DNA of 64,000 bases. Source: Hungatella sp. UBA4396. Lineage in GTDB: Bacteria; Bacillota; Clostridia; Lachnospirales; Lachnospiraceae. The stretch is from NCBI GenBank assembly GCA_002389905.1, contig DGRE01000058.1:42589-106588 (forward strand). Direction: 5' to 3'. A program made the position numbers and the translations under genes. The notes below the pieces were generated by a model. It did no database searches. It was not told where the DNA came from and saw nothing but the letters and a program-made list of their open reading frames with translations. Below, one piece after another: positions 14,439 through 23,280 of this stretch (positions are counted from its first letter, which is position 1; each line of letters opens with the position of its first letter).

Positions 14439-16580
14439 TTATGAATAGTTCTCGCTTAATTTATTATAAATCAAGCTGATCAAAAAGCACATTCCTCCTC
14501 CTGCTATCAATGCAAGAACTCTGGTAATGGAATTTTCTCCGTTTAAATCCACAACAATAAATTTAGCCACCATGATGATTGTCAGCACAAGTCCATACAG
14601 CCTTATGCTTCTGTTTCTCAGCTTAAACCCTGCTGATATGCTTCCTATTGCCACCATCAGGCCTATGATGCTATATGACGCAGAAGTGATGTTCAAATCA
14701 AAGAAGGACCAAAGCACTGTCCATGTCAGCACCAGATATTTAAAAACGATCCAGATTCCTGTTAACAGACTGTTCCGTCCGCTGCCGGAAAGAAGCAGCT
14801 TGCTCTGTACAAGTGCAATTGCGATCACTGCCAGCGCAGCCATCAACTGTAAGTATACTCTGTCCGCTGCTCCCATTTCCAGAAGGCCGTAAAGATATAA
14901 GACGGTTGAAACAGCATAACTCAGCACCTGCATTCCTTTGTCTTCTTCCAGCCCGTCATTTTTTCCAAAGAAACGGAACTGTTCATTTTTCCAGTTCTTA
15001 AAATAACCATATCTCAATAAAACAATGGTGGCAATAACAGCGATGAAATAGCCGGTCACACTGTCAGTGTACGCACTGATACCTGACAAATTCATACTGT
15101 TGATAAGATTGGAGGGTATGCTAAAGCTGTTCGCCAGCACGACTATCATGCCAATTATTTTTAAACCGTTGATCCGGGCATATTGCCTGGAATCCATACA
15201 TTTCCACAGTACATATCCCATAACTCCAAGCTGCATGAGGCCATAAACAGAGGGAATCAAAGAATTTGAGTAATTGCTGACCAGAAAAACGGAATCCAAT
15301 AAGCTGATGGCTCCGATTAAATAGAGCCTGCTTTCCCCTTTCCAAATCTTCTCACTTGCAATCAGCAGTAATCCAATTAAAATAATTCCTGTGGGAACTT
15401 TATACAACTCTAAATTGATAAACAAAGAAGTAAAAACCAGGATGACTGTATAATATCTGGTCAGCGCCCGTTCCATTCTTTTATAATATACCTGGTTTAG
15501 TATGAACTGAATCAGGTATATTGCAAAAAACAGCATATAACAGGTTATTGTCCTTAAGTCCAGGTAAGTGGAGTTTAAATAAGCGATGAATAAAATGGTA
15601 AGTAGTGTGGTGACCGCACTGACGATCAGATAAACAGGGACCGCCTTTGTATTATTGATCACTTTATAAAGCAGGTTCATAAGAACATAGATCATAAAAA
15701 TCAAAGCAATCTGCAAAGCATAACCATTGAGCAGATATCCTGATCCAAAAAATCCGTCTGCATAACAGCGAAGCAGTATGGATGCATAGCTCACCATTGA
15801 TAAAGTCAAACCTGCTACTAGCTCTACTTTTCCTTTACGCAGTGCTGTATAAATCATGACCCCTGAAATACTGGAGACAAACACAAACAGCAGAAGCAAT
15901 TCCCCATCTCCCTGCATAAGCACCAGGCCCAGCATCAAGGTGATATAACTTCCTATATAAGCTATGATCGTTGTAAAAAACAAATTTGTGTACCGGGAAG
16001 ACATCATAAAAAGCACTGCCCATATCCCGGCCAGAAGTATGGACATATTATTTCCAATTAAATGAAATGCCAGATTGGCTGATAAAATCGCAATAAACAG
16101 CAAACCGGCTCCTGTTCCAAGGATTATGGAAGTGATCGGGTTCTTTTTTGTCCTTATGAGCCAAAAACCTAAAGCAGACAGCGCTGTACCTGACAATGCT
16201 ATAATAGACAGCTTGATTTCCGGCGTCATCCGGTTCCACACCAGACCGATAAAGGAAATGGCAGCTACAAAAATAAGCACTGTTGCCAAAGCACCTATGA
16301 TGTATTTTCCAACCAGAGCTTCCTTGTCTTTTGGCTCGTTTTTCTGAATAATAGGCTGGCGCTTTTCTTCCTTAGGCGTCTTTACCGCTGCTGCAAGATT
16401 TCCTGGTATTGCCGGCTTTTGTATCGGCTTTTGTACCGGGTTGTGCATCGTGTTTTGTATCGAATCTTGTATTGGTCTTGGCCTTTCTGTTTCAAAGCCG
16501 GTTTCAAAGCCTTTTACAAGGCTTTCCAAATGGGCTACTCTTTGTTCCAGTTCGGCGATTCTCTCTTCTGATGATTTCAT
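14439..16580 (-). CDS. DUF2339 family multi-pass membrane protein
   Basis: About 713 residues from the ATG at 16580, which follows AGGAGG. A short coiled coil opens the protein (EERIAELEQRVAHLESLVKG), then a Pro/Gln linker with PIQ/PVQ repeats, then some twenty transmembrane helices from about residue 75 to the end, including GKYIIGALATVLIFVAAISF. This coiled coil-linker-polytopic arrangement is the DUF2339 family. Function is unknown; it is sometimes discussed as an envelope or transport protein without proof. 10 bp upstream of nothing obvious in its own operon; the helicase gene follows after 88 bp. Confidence 0.85.
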   Translation of the reverse strand: MKSSEERIAELEQRVAHLESLVKGFETGFETERPRPIQDSIQNTMHNPVQKPIQKPAIPGNLAAAVKTPKEEKRQPIIQKNEPKDKEALVGKYIIGALATVLIFVAAISFIGLVWNRMTPEIKLSIIALSGTALSALGFWLIRTKKNPITSIILGTGAGLLFIAILSANLAFHLIGNNMSILLAGIWAVLFMMSSRYTNLFFTTIIAYIGSYITLMLGLVLMQGDGELLLLFVFVSSISGVMIYTALRKGKVELVAGLTLSMVSYASILLRCYADGFFGSGYLLNGYALQIALIFMIYVLMNLLYKVINNTKAVPVYLIVSAVTTLLTILFIAYLNSTYLDLRTITCYMLFFAIYLIQFILNQVYYKRMERALTRYYTVILVFTSLFINLELYKVPTGIILIGLLLIASEKIWKGESRLYLIGAISLLDSVFLVSNYSNSLIPSVYGLMQLGVMGYVLWKCMDSRQYARINGLKIIGMIVVLANSFSIPSNLINSMNLSGISAYTDSVTGYFIAVIATIVLLRYGYFKNWKNEQFRFFGKNDGLEEDKGMQVLSYAVSTVLYLYGLLEMGAADRVYLQLMAALAVIAIALVQSKLLLSGSGRNSLLTGIWIVFKYLVLTWTVLWSFFDLNITSASYSIIGLMVAIGSISAGFKLRNRSIRLYGLVLTIIMVAKFIVVDLNGENSITRVLALIAGGGMCFLISLIYNKLSENYS

Positions 16581-16746
16581 TTTACACCTCCTGTTCTCCA
16601 TTGGGCTCAATGAGGTAGTCGGGACTTACTGATAACCATATTTTACCACCGATAGGTTTTAATTACAACATTTTTGATTGTTTACACACCTTTGCACAAT
16701 TTCTGCTTTTCCCCTTAGCTTCACTCTCCTTTTTGCCATCCATGCA

Positions 16747-17286
16747 TTACTGAATAAGCTGTAATATCTTTCTCACAGTATTCGCATTTCTGATGGTAAT
16801 ACTGTCATATACAGAAGAACCTACGATCTTCGACCACCGGGTTCTTGAAAAGGTCTTAACAGGTGCCGACCAGAAAATAACCCTGCCATGATGATCAACT
16901 GATTCATATTCCGGCTTGGTTTCTCCCACCTCTTGAAACACCTCATCTGCAGTTACAGGCGGTATTACGAAAATCGCATTGTGCCTTGACCCCTCATCCT
17001 CCCCCCACCATGCCGGAGCATGGTCAATGGCATCCCGCATGTCGGCCGCAGATATGATCGCAACCGGAATGTTTAATTGAAACTTATTCAAAATTAAGGC
17101 TTCACATTCCTTTTTCAGCTTTTCCTCATCGGTGTTATCACTGGAAAAAACAATATTTCCGCTGTTTATATATGTGATTACATTCTGAAATCCATTTTCT
17201 TCAAAGTGCTTCTTTAATTCGGGCATGGATACCTTATTCTTTCCTCCCACGTTAATTCCACGCAGTAAAACAATATACTTTTCCAC
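16747..17286 (-). CDS. DUF1697 family protein
   Basis: Taken from the GTG at 17286 (AAAGGCGGG upstream), giving 179 residues that begin with the family signature EKYIVLLRGINVGGKNKVSM. Other family blocks are TYINSGNIVFSS, the AIFVIPP strand and the C-terminal SRTRWSKIVGSSVYDSITIRNANTV. The longer frame from 17349 would run back through the terminator of the preceding gene, so it is unlikely. Cytoplasmic, monocistronic in appearance. No function is established for this family. Confidence 0.85.
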   Translation of the reverse strand: MEKYIVLLRGINVGGKNKVSMPELKKHFEENGFQNVITYINSGNIVFSSDNTDEEKLKKECEALILNKFQLNIPVAIISAADMRDAIDHAPAWWGEDEGSRHNAIFVIPPVTADEVFQEVGETKPEYESVDHHGRVIFWSAPVKTFSRTRWSKIVGSSVYDSITIRNANTVRKILQLIQ

Positions 17287-17331
17287 CGGCAGCCCGCCTT
17301 TCTTTATTTCTTCATCCGCTCCAATTGATAT

Positions 17332-17363
17332 AAAAGGCAGCCCTGTCATAATGGCTGCCTTTT
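17332..17363 (-). terminator. Intrinsic terminator of the DUF4256 gene
   Basis: AAAAGGCAGCC at 17332-17342 and GGCTGCCTTTT at 17353-17363 form an 11-bp stem; on the minus strand CTTTTATAT follows. It lies 21 bp after the DUF4256 stop and decides the GTG start of the next gene. Confidence 0.8.
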
Positions 17364-17383
17364 CACTGCAAAAGTCCCAAAAT

Positions 17384-17926
17384 TCACACTCTCAGGGCTC
17401 CCCTGAATCCTCTGGAACTGTAAAAAGAGGGGGCGCTGTTATGATATACAAAAACATTCCCATAACGCCGGTCCATAAAAAGGGCGCCTCCCAGCTTTCT
17501 GATATCAGGAGGGGTCTTCACCCAGGTGGAAGTCTTGATATCAAATTCCCCAAGCTTCTGTAATTCCCGGTATTGTTCCTCTGTCAGAATCTCAATTCCC
17601 ATGGAAGCTGCCATGCCGACAGCATTTCCTTCGGGATGCACTCCCTTTTTTTCCCTCTGTTCCTGTCCCGCAGGGTCATAGCAGGTATTTCTGCGTCCCT
17701 GGGGAGTTTCTGCAGAGCAATCATAAAAAATATATTCCCCGGTTTCTCCATCCTGTCCCACCACATCCGGTTCTCCGCCGGTTCTTTCCATTTCACCAAG
17801 GGAACGCAGCTTTTCCGCATCAGATTCCAGCCGTTTCCTCACGTTCTCCCATTCCAGCCCCTTATGGCGGTCCATATGAGTTTGAAAACGGTTTTCCAAT
17901 ATATTGAGCAATTCTGAGTTTGACAT
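17384..17926 (-). CDS. DUF4256 domain-containing protein
   Basis: A 180-residue cytoplasmic protein that matches the DUF4256 family along its whole length: the helical opening LLNILENRFQTHMDRHKGLEW, the GGEPDVVGQD block, EYIFYDCSAETPQGRRNTCYD, GNAVGMAASMGIEILTEEQYREL, STWVKTPPDIRKLGGALF and the C-terminal VFVYHNSAPSFYSSRGFRG. The strings of conserved Asp, Tyr, Cys and Arg residues look catalytic, but no reaction is known. A good AGGAGG site precedes the ATG. Single-gene unit with its own terminator. Confidence 0.85.
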   Translation of the reverse strand: MSNSELLNILENRFQTHMDRHKGLEWENVRKRLESDAEKLRSLGEMERTGGEPDVVGQDGETGEYIFYDCSAETPQGRRNTCYDPAGQEQREKKGVHPEGNAVGMAASMGIEILTEEQYRELQKLGEFDIKTSTWVKTPPDIRKLGGALFMDRRYGNVFVYHNSAPSFYSSRGFRGALRV

Positions 17927-17976
17927 AAATCTCCTCCTTTGCTTTGGCTTAAACGAAACGGCACCTATTTCCTATC

Positions 17977-18855
17977 TCATTTCCCAGCTCTTTCAAGAGC
18001 AGCTATCTCCAGCTTCTTCATTTTTAATAGCGCATCCATAACCCGTTTTCTTCCTTCTTCCCCAGCTCCTGCCATAATCTCATCCATATGTTCAGGCACG
18101 ATCTGCCAGGATAAACCAAACTGGTCCTTCACCCAGCCACATTGCTCTGACTCAGGAACAAAGGAAAGCTTCTCCCAGAAATAATCGATTTCCTCCTGAT
18201 CGTTACAGGAAACCATCAAAGAAAAGGCTTCATTAAACGTAAAATCTCCACCCATTCCGTGATCCATAATAACTATCTGATTCCCTTCCACATTCAGTTC
18301 ACTGTAATTGATTACTGCCCTTTCCTCCGGAACCTCTCCCTTCTGGTAATAATTCACATATCCCTTCTCAGCCCCTTCAAAAACCGAAGCATAATAATCC
18401 AGGGCTTCTTCTGCTTTTCCGCACGCCTCTCCCGAAAACAGCAGGTTCATCCTGATCCGCTGCTGTTCTTTGTCAGAGTCAACCAGCATAAGCTGCCAGC
18501 TAAGACCGTACTTGTCCTGAACCCAGGCATACCGTTTGCTGAAGGGATACTCACCCAAAGGCATAAGCTCTATCCCTCCCGCGGACAAACTGGAATGGAG
18601 CCGGTCAACTTCCTCCGGGCTGGTGCAGGCGACCATAAGGGAAATGGAAGGGTTGAGGGAAAAATAAGGTCCGGCGCTGATAGCACAAAACCTCATGCCT
18701 GCAAGCTGAAAGTCAACCGTATGGGCATCGCCTGACGGGGTATCAGAAATGGTGCTGGTTTGAATAATTTTGGAATCCTCAAAAAGCTCCGTATACCACG
18801 TTGCCGCTTCCAGCGCTTCTTTGTCATACCATAAATGTGGAATTATTTTCTGCAT
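17977..18855 (-). CDS. Two-domain VOC/PhnB-like protein (3-demethylubiquinone methyltransferase-like fold)
   Basis: Begins at the ATG at 18855 after AGGAGG; 292 residues. Two tandem copies of the PF06983 glyoxalase-fold unit are visible: QKIIPHLWYDKEALEAATWY with FFSLNPSISLMVACTSPEEV and YAWVQDKYGLSWQLML, then a second with FSGEACGKAEEALDYYASVF, FTFNEAFSLMVSCNDQEEI and CGWVKDQFGLSWQIVP. Despite the family name such proteins are not methyltransferases; they are vicinal-oxygen-chelate relatives, function unknown. The last 30 residues form a basic helix. Monocistronic. Confidence 0.85.
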   Translation of the reverse strand: MQKIIPHLWYDKEALEAATWYTELFEDSKIIQTSTISDTPSGDAHTVDFQLAGMRFCAISAGPYFSLNPSISLMVACTSPEEVDRLHSSLSAGGIELMPLGEYPFSKRYAWVQDKYGLSWQLMLVDSDKEQQRIRMNLLFSGEACGKAEEALDYYASVFEGAEKGYVNYYQKGEVPEERAVINYSELNVEGNQIVIMDHGMGGDFTFNEAFSLMVSCNDQEEIDYFWEKLSFVPESEQCGWVKDQFGLSWQIVPEHMDEIMAGAGEEGRKRVMDALLKMKKLEIAALERAGK

Positions 18856-18942
18856 CCTGTCAACCTCCTGATTTTTTATTATTGTAACCATAAATTTTTC
18901 TGCTATTGCAATTGTTTAAACAAAGCCAATGATAATTACACA

Positions 18943-18978
18943 ACAGCCGCTGATCAAAAACTTTAAATCAACGGCTGT
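18943..18978. terminator. Hairpin between hisB and the VOC gene
   Basis: ACAGCCG 18943-18949 pairs with CGGCTGT 18972-18978, extended by TGAT/ATCA inside. A CTTTTTC tail is on the plus side; on the minus side, where hisB ends 16 bp away, the tail is weaker (TTGTGTAATT). Probably ends hisB transcription. Confidence 0.5.
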
Positions 18979-18994
18979 CTTTTTCATTATCTTA

Positions 18995-19585
18995 TTACAG
19001 AACCCCTTTGGTAGACCACACTCCGTCAATTCTCGGTTCATACATGGCAGCCATATCCAGAGCCTTGGCAAATGCCTTAAAGCTGCCCTCTGCGATATGG
19101 TGATTATTAAATCCGCTCATCTGCTTTAAGTGAAGATTCATTTCAGCGGAATAGGAAACCGCATAGAAGAAGTCCCGGATCATTTCCGTGTCCACATCTC
19201 CGATCCTGGGCACAGTGAACTCCACATCCCATTCAAAATACGGCCTTCCGGACAAATCAATGGCGCACAGCATCAGCGTCTCATCCATGGGAAGAAAAAA
19301 GTTTCCATAGCGTTTAATTCCCTTCTTTTCTCCAAGTGCCTTCCTGACTGCCGTTCCAAGGACAATGCCCACATCCTCTATGGTATGATGAGAGTCCACA
19401 TGCAAGTCTCCCTTGCACACCAGATCAATGTCAAAGAGTCCGTGACGGGCCAGTCCATCGATCATATGGTCAAAAAATCCGATTCCTGTATTGGAACTGC
19501 AAATGCCTGTCCCATCTAAATTGAGAGTCAGAGCGATGTCCGTCTCCTTTGTTGTCCTTTTTATATGCGCAATTCTTGGCTCCAT
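18995..19585 (-). CDS. hisB: Imidazoleglycerol-phosphate dehydratase
   Basis: 196 residues from the ATG at 19585 (GAGGAGG upstream). It dehydrates imidazole glycerol phosphate to imidazole acetol phosphate, the seventh step of histidine synthesis. Manganese-binding motifs are intact: GFFDHMIDGLARHG, DSHHTIEDVGI and the C-terminal GFNNHHIAEGSFKAFAKAL, with the ISL-type DLSGRPYFEWD block between. It is a single-domain HisB without the phosphatase of enteric bacteria. The gene stands alone here, with leuA upstream and no other his gene in the window. Confidence 0.95.
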   Translation of the reverse strand: MEPRIAHIKRTTKETDIALTLNLDGTGICSSNTGIGFFDHMIDGLARHGLFDIDLVCKGDLHVDSHHTIEDVGIVLGTAVRKALGEKKGIKRYGNFFLPMDETLMLCAIDLSGRPYFEWDVEFTVPRIGDVDTEMIRDFFYAVSYSAEMNLHLKQMSGFNNHHIAEGSFKAFAKALDMAAMYEPRIDGVWSTKGVL

Positions 19586-19679
19586 TTTTGTTTCCTCCTC
19601 ATGTTCCGGATGATTTGCACAGCCGTTTCTTGTTACCAAGCATACCATATTATTGAAATCCAGGCAATGATAAAAATAA

Positions 19680-19706
19680 GGCCAGCCCTTTGAAAAAAGG
19701 CTGGCC
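19680..19706 (-). terminator. Intrinsic terminator of leuA
   Basis: GGCCAGCC at 19680-19687 and GGCTGGCC at 19699-19706 form a perfect 8-bp stem; on the minus strand TTATTTTTATC follows. It lies 15 bp after the leuA stop. Confidence 0.85.
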
Positions 19707-19720
19707 CTGTAATTTGTATA

Positions 19721-21385
19721 TTAATAGAATAAACGGTTCACTGCGCTGAAAATACCTCTGATAGACGCTCTGGTAATGTTGGAGCTGATACCCACGCCAT
19801 AAGTGGTCCGGCCTGTTTTCACATCCAGCAAATGGATATAAGAAGCCGCCTGAGCCCCTGAACCGGAAGTGAGTGCGTGCTCGTTGTAATCCAGAACCCG
19901 GATCTCAATACCAAGCTCTTTCTCCAGTCCCTTCTGTACCGCATCAATAGGTCCGTTTCCGACACCTTCAAAGATCTTCTCTACGCCGTGTTCGGTATAG
20001 CGTACCCTAACGGCTGTTGAGAACTCTGTATCGTCCTCTGCTTCTGTAATTTGCGCTTTGCGGAAGTGGATAGGTTCTTTCTTTTCTGTGTAATGGTCCT
20101 TGAACTCCTGCATGATCTGCTCGGGAGCAACCTCGCCCTGCTTTTCGGAAATGGCCTGAATCACATCGGCAAATTCCTTGTGCATGCCCTTTGGAAGCTT
20201 GAAGCCGTAGAAGGTATCCATAACAAAAGCTACGCCGCCCTTGCCGGACTGGCTGTTAATCCGTACAACCGGCTCATACTGCCTGCCGATATCTGCCGGA
20301 TCGATGGGAAGATAAGGAACCTCCCAGAATTCGTTCTTTCTCTCGTTCATAGCCTGAACGCCCTTGTTGATGGCATCCTGGTGAGAACCGGAGAATGCGG
20401 TGAAAACCAGTTTTCCTGCATAAGGATGTCTTGGTCCCACTTCCATCTTGGTGCAGCGCTCGTAAACCTCTACGATCTCCCGCACATTCTCGATGTTCAG
20501 TTCCGGATTGATACCCTGAGAAAACATGTTATAAGCCAAAACCATCATATCTACGTTGCCGGTACGTTCTCCGTTTCCAAAGAGGGTTCCTTCCACTCTG
20601 TCGGCTCCGGCCAGCAATGCCAGTTCTGCGGCTGCAACACCGGTTCCTCTGTCATTATGAGGATGAATGCTTAAAATAATGCTCTCCCTGTTTTTGAAAT
20701 GGGTGTGCATCCATTCGATCTGGTCTGCATAAACATTGGGTGTTGTCATCTCAACAGTAGAAGGAAGATTGATGATGATCTTCTTATCCGCTGTAGCGCC
20801 CCATGCCTCCTGTACTGCTGTACTGACTTCAAGGGCATATTCTAACTCTGTTCCTGTAAAGCTCTCGGGAGAATACTCCAGAATCACTTCTCCGTCAAAG
20901 CCCTGCATATACTGCTTCACCCACTCTGCACCCTGGACAGCGATCTCCTTGATCTCATCCATGTTCTTGTTGAAAACAACATCTCTCTGCAAAGTAGAAG
21001 TGGAATTATAAATGTGTACAATGGCCTTCTTCACTCCCTGAAGAGCCTCAAAAGTCCTTTTGATCAAATGCTCCCGGCACTGAACCAGAACCTGAATCAC
21101 CACATCATCAGGAATCAGCTTTCTTTCCACAAGCTGCCTTAAGAAATCAAACTCAATCTGGGAAGCCGCCGGAAAACCAACCTCAATCTCCTTAAAGCCC
21201 AGCTTCAGTAAAAGGTTGAACATCTCCACCTTTTCCTCCACTACCATAGGCTCTACCAATGCCTGGTTTCCATCTCTCAAATCAACGCTGCACCAAACAG
21301 GCGCTTTCTCAATCTCTTTACTTGGCCATTGTCTTTCCGGGTAATTCATTACCGGCACTCTTTTATATCTCTGATAATTCAACAT
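19721..21385 (-). CDS. leuA: 2-isopropylmalate synthase
   Basis: A 554-residue enzyme of the LeuA type 2 length. It condenses acetyl-CoA with 2-ketoisovalerate, the first step of leucine synthesis. The DRE-TIM barrel shows VDLRDGNQALVEPM (metal-binding Asp and catalytic Arg), EVGFPAASQIEFDFLR, SIHPHNDRGTGVAAAELALLAGADRVEGTLFGNGERTGNVD with the metal-binding HxH, and FSGSHQDAINKG. The C-terminal third (about 430-554) is the LeuA dimer/regulatory domain with GNGPIDAVQKGLEKEL and the terminal YGVGISSNITRASIRGIFSA, so leucine feedback is likely. It has its own promoter, long leader and terminator. Confidence 0.95.
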   Translation of the reverse strand: MLNYQRYKRVPVMNYPERQWPSKEIEKAPVWCSVDLRDGNQALVEPMVVEEKVEMFNLLLKLGFKEIEVGFPAASQIEFDFLRQLVERKLIPDDVVIQVLVQCREHLIKRTFEALQGVKKAIVHIYNSTSTLQRDVVFNKNMDEIKEIAVQGAEWVKQYMQGFDGEVILEYSPESFTGTELEYALEVSTAVQEAWGATADKKIIINLPSTVEMTTPNVYADQIEWMHTHFKNRESIILSIHPHNDRGTGVAAAELALLAGADRVEGTLFGNGERTGNVDMMVLAYNMFSQGINPELNIENVREIVEVYERCTKMEVGPRHPYAGKLVFTAFSGSHQDAINKGVQAMNERKNEFWEVPYLPIDPADIGRQYEPVVRINSQSGKGGVAFVMDTFYGFKLPKGMHKEFADVIQAISEKQGEVAPEQIMQEFKDHYTEKKEPIHFRKAQITEAEDDTEFSTAVRVRYTEHGVEKIFEGVGNGPIDAVQKGLEKELGIEIRVLDYNEHALTSGSGAQAASYIHLLDVKTGRTTYGVGISSNITRASIRGIFSAVNRLFY

Positions 21386-21614
21386 AATCTTATCTCCTCC
21401 ATCATATAAGTCGTCTTTAAATCCGGCTCTCTGCAGTCAGCCTTTTAAATTTTCTTCTAAAAAACCGTCACAGGCTTTGGAGTCGATAAATCACGCTGTA
21501 TTTCCAGACAATGAACAACGTGGTTTTTATAGGTCTAACCCCATCTATCATCATTCCTTTTCGTTAAAATCACATACCTTAGCCAAAAAAGGGGCTTAGG
21601 TAAAATGTTAAGTT
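21386..21614 (-). promoter_or_regulatory. leuA 5' leader (about 230 nt), possible attenuator
   Basis: Transcript from the promoter at 21615-21643 would carry a long leader before leuA. It holds an imperfect stem (CCTAAGCC with GGCTAAGG around 21581-21604), a short open frame starting after AAAGGA near 21565 and encoding about 28 residues, and a CGGTTTTTTAG T-run near 21468. No T-box antiterminator sequence (GGGTGGNACCGCG) is present. A regulatory role is inferred from length and position. Confidence 0.4.
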
Positions 21615-21643
21615 ATTATAGCACGAAAAAAAATGTCTTACAA
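21615..21643 (-). promoter_or_regulatory. leuA promoter
   Basis: On the minus strand TTGTAA (21638-21643) is separated by 17 bp from TATAAT (21615-21620), an excellent sigma-A promoter. It lies in the 298-bp gap between pxpA and leuA, so leuA is not part of the upstream oxoproline operon. Confidence 0.8.
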
Positions 21644-21683
21644 CCAAAAAATATTTTTTCTTCCAGTATATATTTTAGCATAC

Positions 21684-22439
21684 CTAAAAGCCCTTCACCT
21701 CAATCCCTGCTTCCAAAAGGCCTTTCCTTATCTTTTTTACAAATTCCAGGGCCTTCACCCCATCTCCATGAACGCATACAGAGTCCGCCTCAATAGAAAC
21801 CACACTTCCGTCAATGGCTTCCACCGCACCTTCTTTTGCCATTCGGATCACCCGGTTTACGGCCAATGCCTCATCTTCAATCATAGACCCCTTCCGGTTT
21901 CTGGAAACCAGGCTTCCATCCCTTTCATAAGCCCTGTCTGCAAATACTTCACTTGCAGCAGACAGTCCCATATCCTTTGCCGCCCGAAGCATCTCACTGT
22001 TGCTGAGAGCCAGGAGAACCAGGCTGTCATCCACTTCTTTTATTGCCTGGCAGATGGCCTTTGCCAGTTCATAATCCTTTGCCGCCATATTGTATAAAGC
22101 ACCGTGAGGCTTCACATGGCAGAGTCTGACTCCGGCTCCCTTGCAAAAAGCACTTAAGGCTCCAATCTGATACATGACGCCGGCCTTTACCTCTCCGGGC
22201 GAAAGGCTCATATTTCTTCTTCCAAACCCTGCCAGATCAGGAAATCCCGGATGAGCCCCTGCCCTGACGCCATATTTTTTACACAAAGCCACGGTCTGTT
22301 CCATGACTACAGGATCGCCCCCGTGGAAGCCGCAGGCAATATTGGCTGATGTGACATAAGGCAGCACCTCTTCATCCAAACCCATTTTATACGCACCAAA
22401 GCTTTCCCCTAAATCGCAGTTCAAATCAATGACCGGCAT
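21684..22439 (-). CDS. pxpA: 5-oxoprolinase subunit A (LamB/YcsF family)
   Basis: A 251-residue LamB/YcsF protein with the family opening IDLNCDLGESFGAYKMG, SANIACGFHGGDPVVM, RAGAHPGFPDLAGFGRRNM, VKPHGALYNMA and EVFADRAYERDGSLVSR. With PxpB and PxpC it forms the prokaryotic ATP-dependent 5-oxoprolinase that opens 5-oxoproline to glutamate. It is the last gene of the operon, 10 bp after the DUF1445 gene, and is separated from pxpB and pxpC by that gene, an unusual insertion that fits a linked D-glutamate cyclase function. Confidence 0.93.
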   Translation of the reverse strand: MPVIDLNCDLGESFGAYKMGLDEEVLPYVTSANIACGFHGGDPVVMEQTVALCKKYGVRAGAHPGFPDLAGFGRRNMSLSPGEVKAGVMYQIGALSAFCKGAGVRLCHVKPHGALYNMAAKDYELAKAICQAIKEVDDSLVLLALSNSEMLRAAKDMGLSAASEVFADRAYERDGSLVSRNRKGSMIEDEALAVNRVIRMAKEGAVEAIDGSVVSIEADSVCVHGDGVKALEFVKKIRKGLLEAGIEVKGF

Positions 22440-22449
22440 ATTCTCACCT

Positions 22450-23259
22450 CTAATTTTTTAATTCCGCATTTTTCAAATCCGTAATAAACATGTACCCCGG
22501 AGAATGAGTGATCACAAAGGGCGGCTTGCTGTTCATCACTGCTGCCTGGGGCGTTACCCCGCAGGGCCAGAAAACAGGCACTTCTCCGTCATATATGGTC
22601 ACCGGATCTCCAAAATCCGGTTTGCTGATCTCTTTTATTCCAAGAACTTCCGGATAACCGATGTGAACAGGAGCCCCGTGAACTCTTGGCATGGAAGCGG
22701 TAATAGCAACCGCCCCGGAAACCTGGCGATGGGGAATGGGCCTCATGCTCACTACCATATTTCCTGAAAACACTCCTGCCGGTGTACAAGGGATATTGGT
22801 ATGAAACATGGGAACATTGACCCCTTCCTCAATCTGCCTCACTGGGATTCCCGCTTCCAAAAGTGCTGTTTCAAAAGAAAAACTGCACCCAATGAGAAAG
22901 CTCACCAGCTTTCCTCTGTTTTTTTCATATTCCTCAAATAATTCTGATACATCGGTGTATTCACCGGTACAAACCCCATATTCATACACGCGGTATCTGG
23001 GGATATCCTTTGTGATATCGCTTCCTTTTGCAGTCAGGGGAAAGCTTCTGCTTCCTGCATCCGACACCTCTAAAAGAGGGCAGGCCCTGGGATTTCTCTG
23101 ACAGAACAAAAGAAAATCCCAGGCCAGCTCCTCAGGAAGAATCACCAGATTTCCCTGGGCATAGCCGCCGCACATTCCAGTGGTAGGGCTCTGAATCACG
23201 CCTTCCCTGATCAGACGGCGGACTTCCTTTGGTTCTTTATCCATATACTCAAGTCCCAT
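22450..23259 (-). CDS. DUF1445 (UPF0317/YcsI) protein, probable N-terminal half of D-glutamate cyclase
   Basis: A 269-residue putative hydro-lyase of the YcsI family. Family blocks visible: VRRLIREGVIQSPTTGMCGG, YAQGNLVILPEELAWDFLLF, CQRNPRACPLLEV, LIGCSFSFETALLEAG, VPMFHTNIPC, GNMVVSMRPI and VFWPCGVTPQAAVM. In the mammalian D-glutamate cyclase this domain is fused to a DUF4392 domain; here the DUF4392 partner is encoded three genes upstream in the same operon. YcsI genes commonly travel with pxpA. Likely role: conversion of D-glutamate to 5-oxo-D-proline together with that partner (inference). Confidence 0.88.
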   Translation of the reverse strand: MGLEYMDKEPKEVRRLIREGVIQSPTTGMCGGYAQGNLVILPEELAWDFLLFCQRNPRACPLLEVSDAGSRSFPLTAKGSDITKDIPRYRVYEYGVCTGEYTDVSELFEEYEKNRGKLVSFLIGCSFSFETALLEAGIPVRQIEEGVNVPMFHTNIPCTPAGVFSGNMVVSMRPIPHRQVSGAVAITASMPRVHGAPVHIGYPEVLGIKEISKPDFGDPVTIYDGEVPVFWPCGVTPQAAVMNSKPPFVITHSPGYMFITDLKNAELKN

Positions 23260-23280
23260 ATTTGTTCCTTCTCTCCAATC

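Noticed and set aside
17287..17349. Longer DUF1697 start
   Set aside because: It would place the terminator of the preceding gene inside the coding sequence; the GTG at 17286 has a ribosome site and starts at the family boundary.
21386..21614. T-box riboswitch ahead of leuA
   Set aside because: The conserved antiterminator sequence and a specifier-loop layout were not found.
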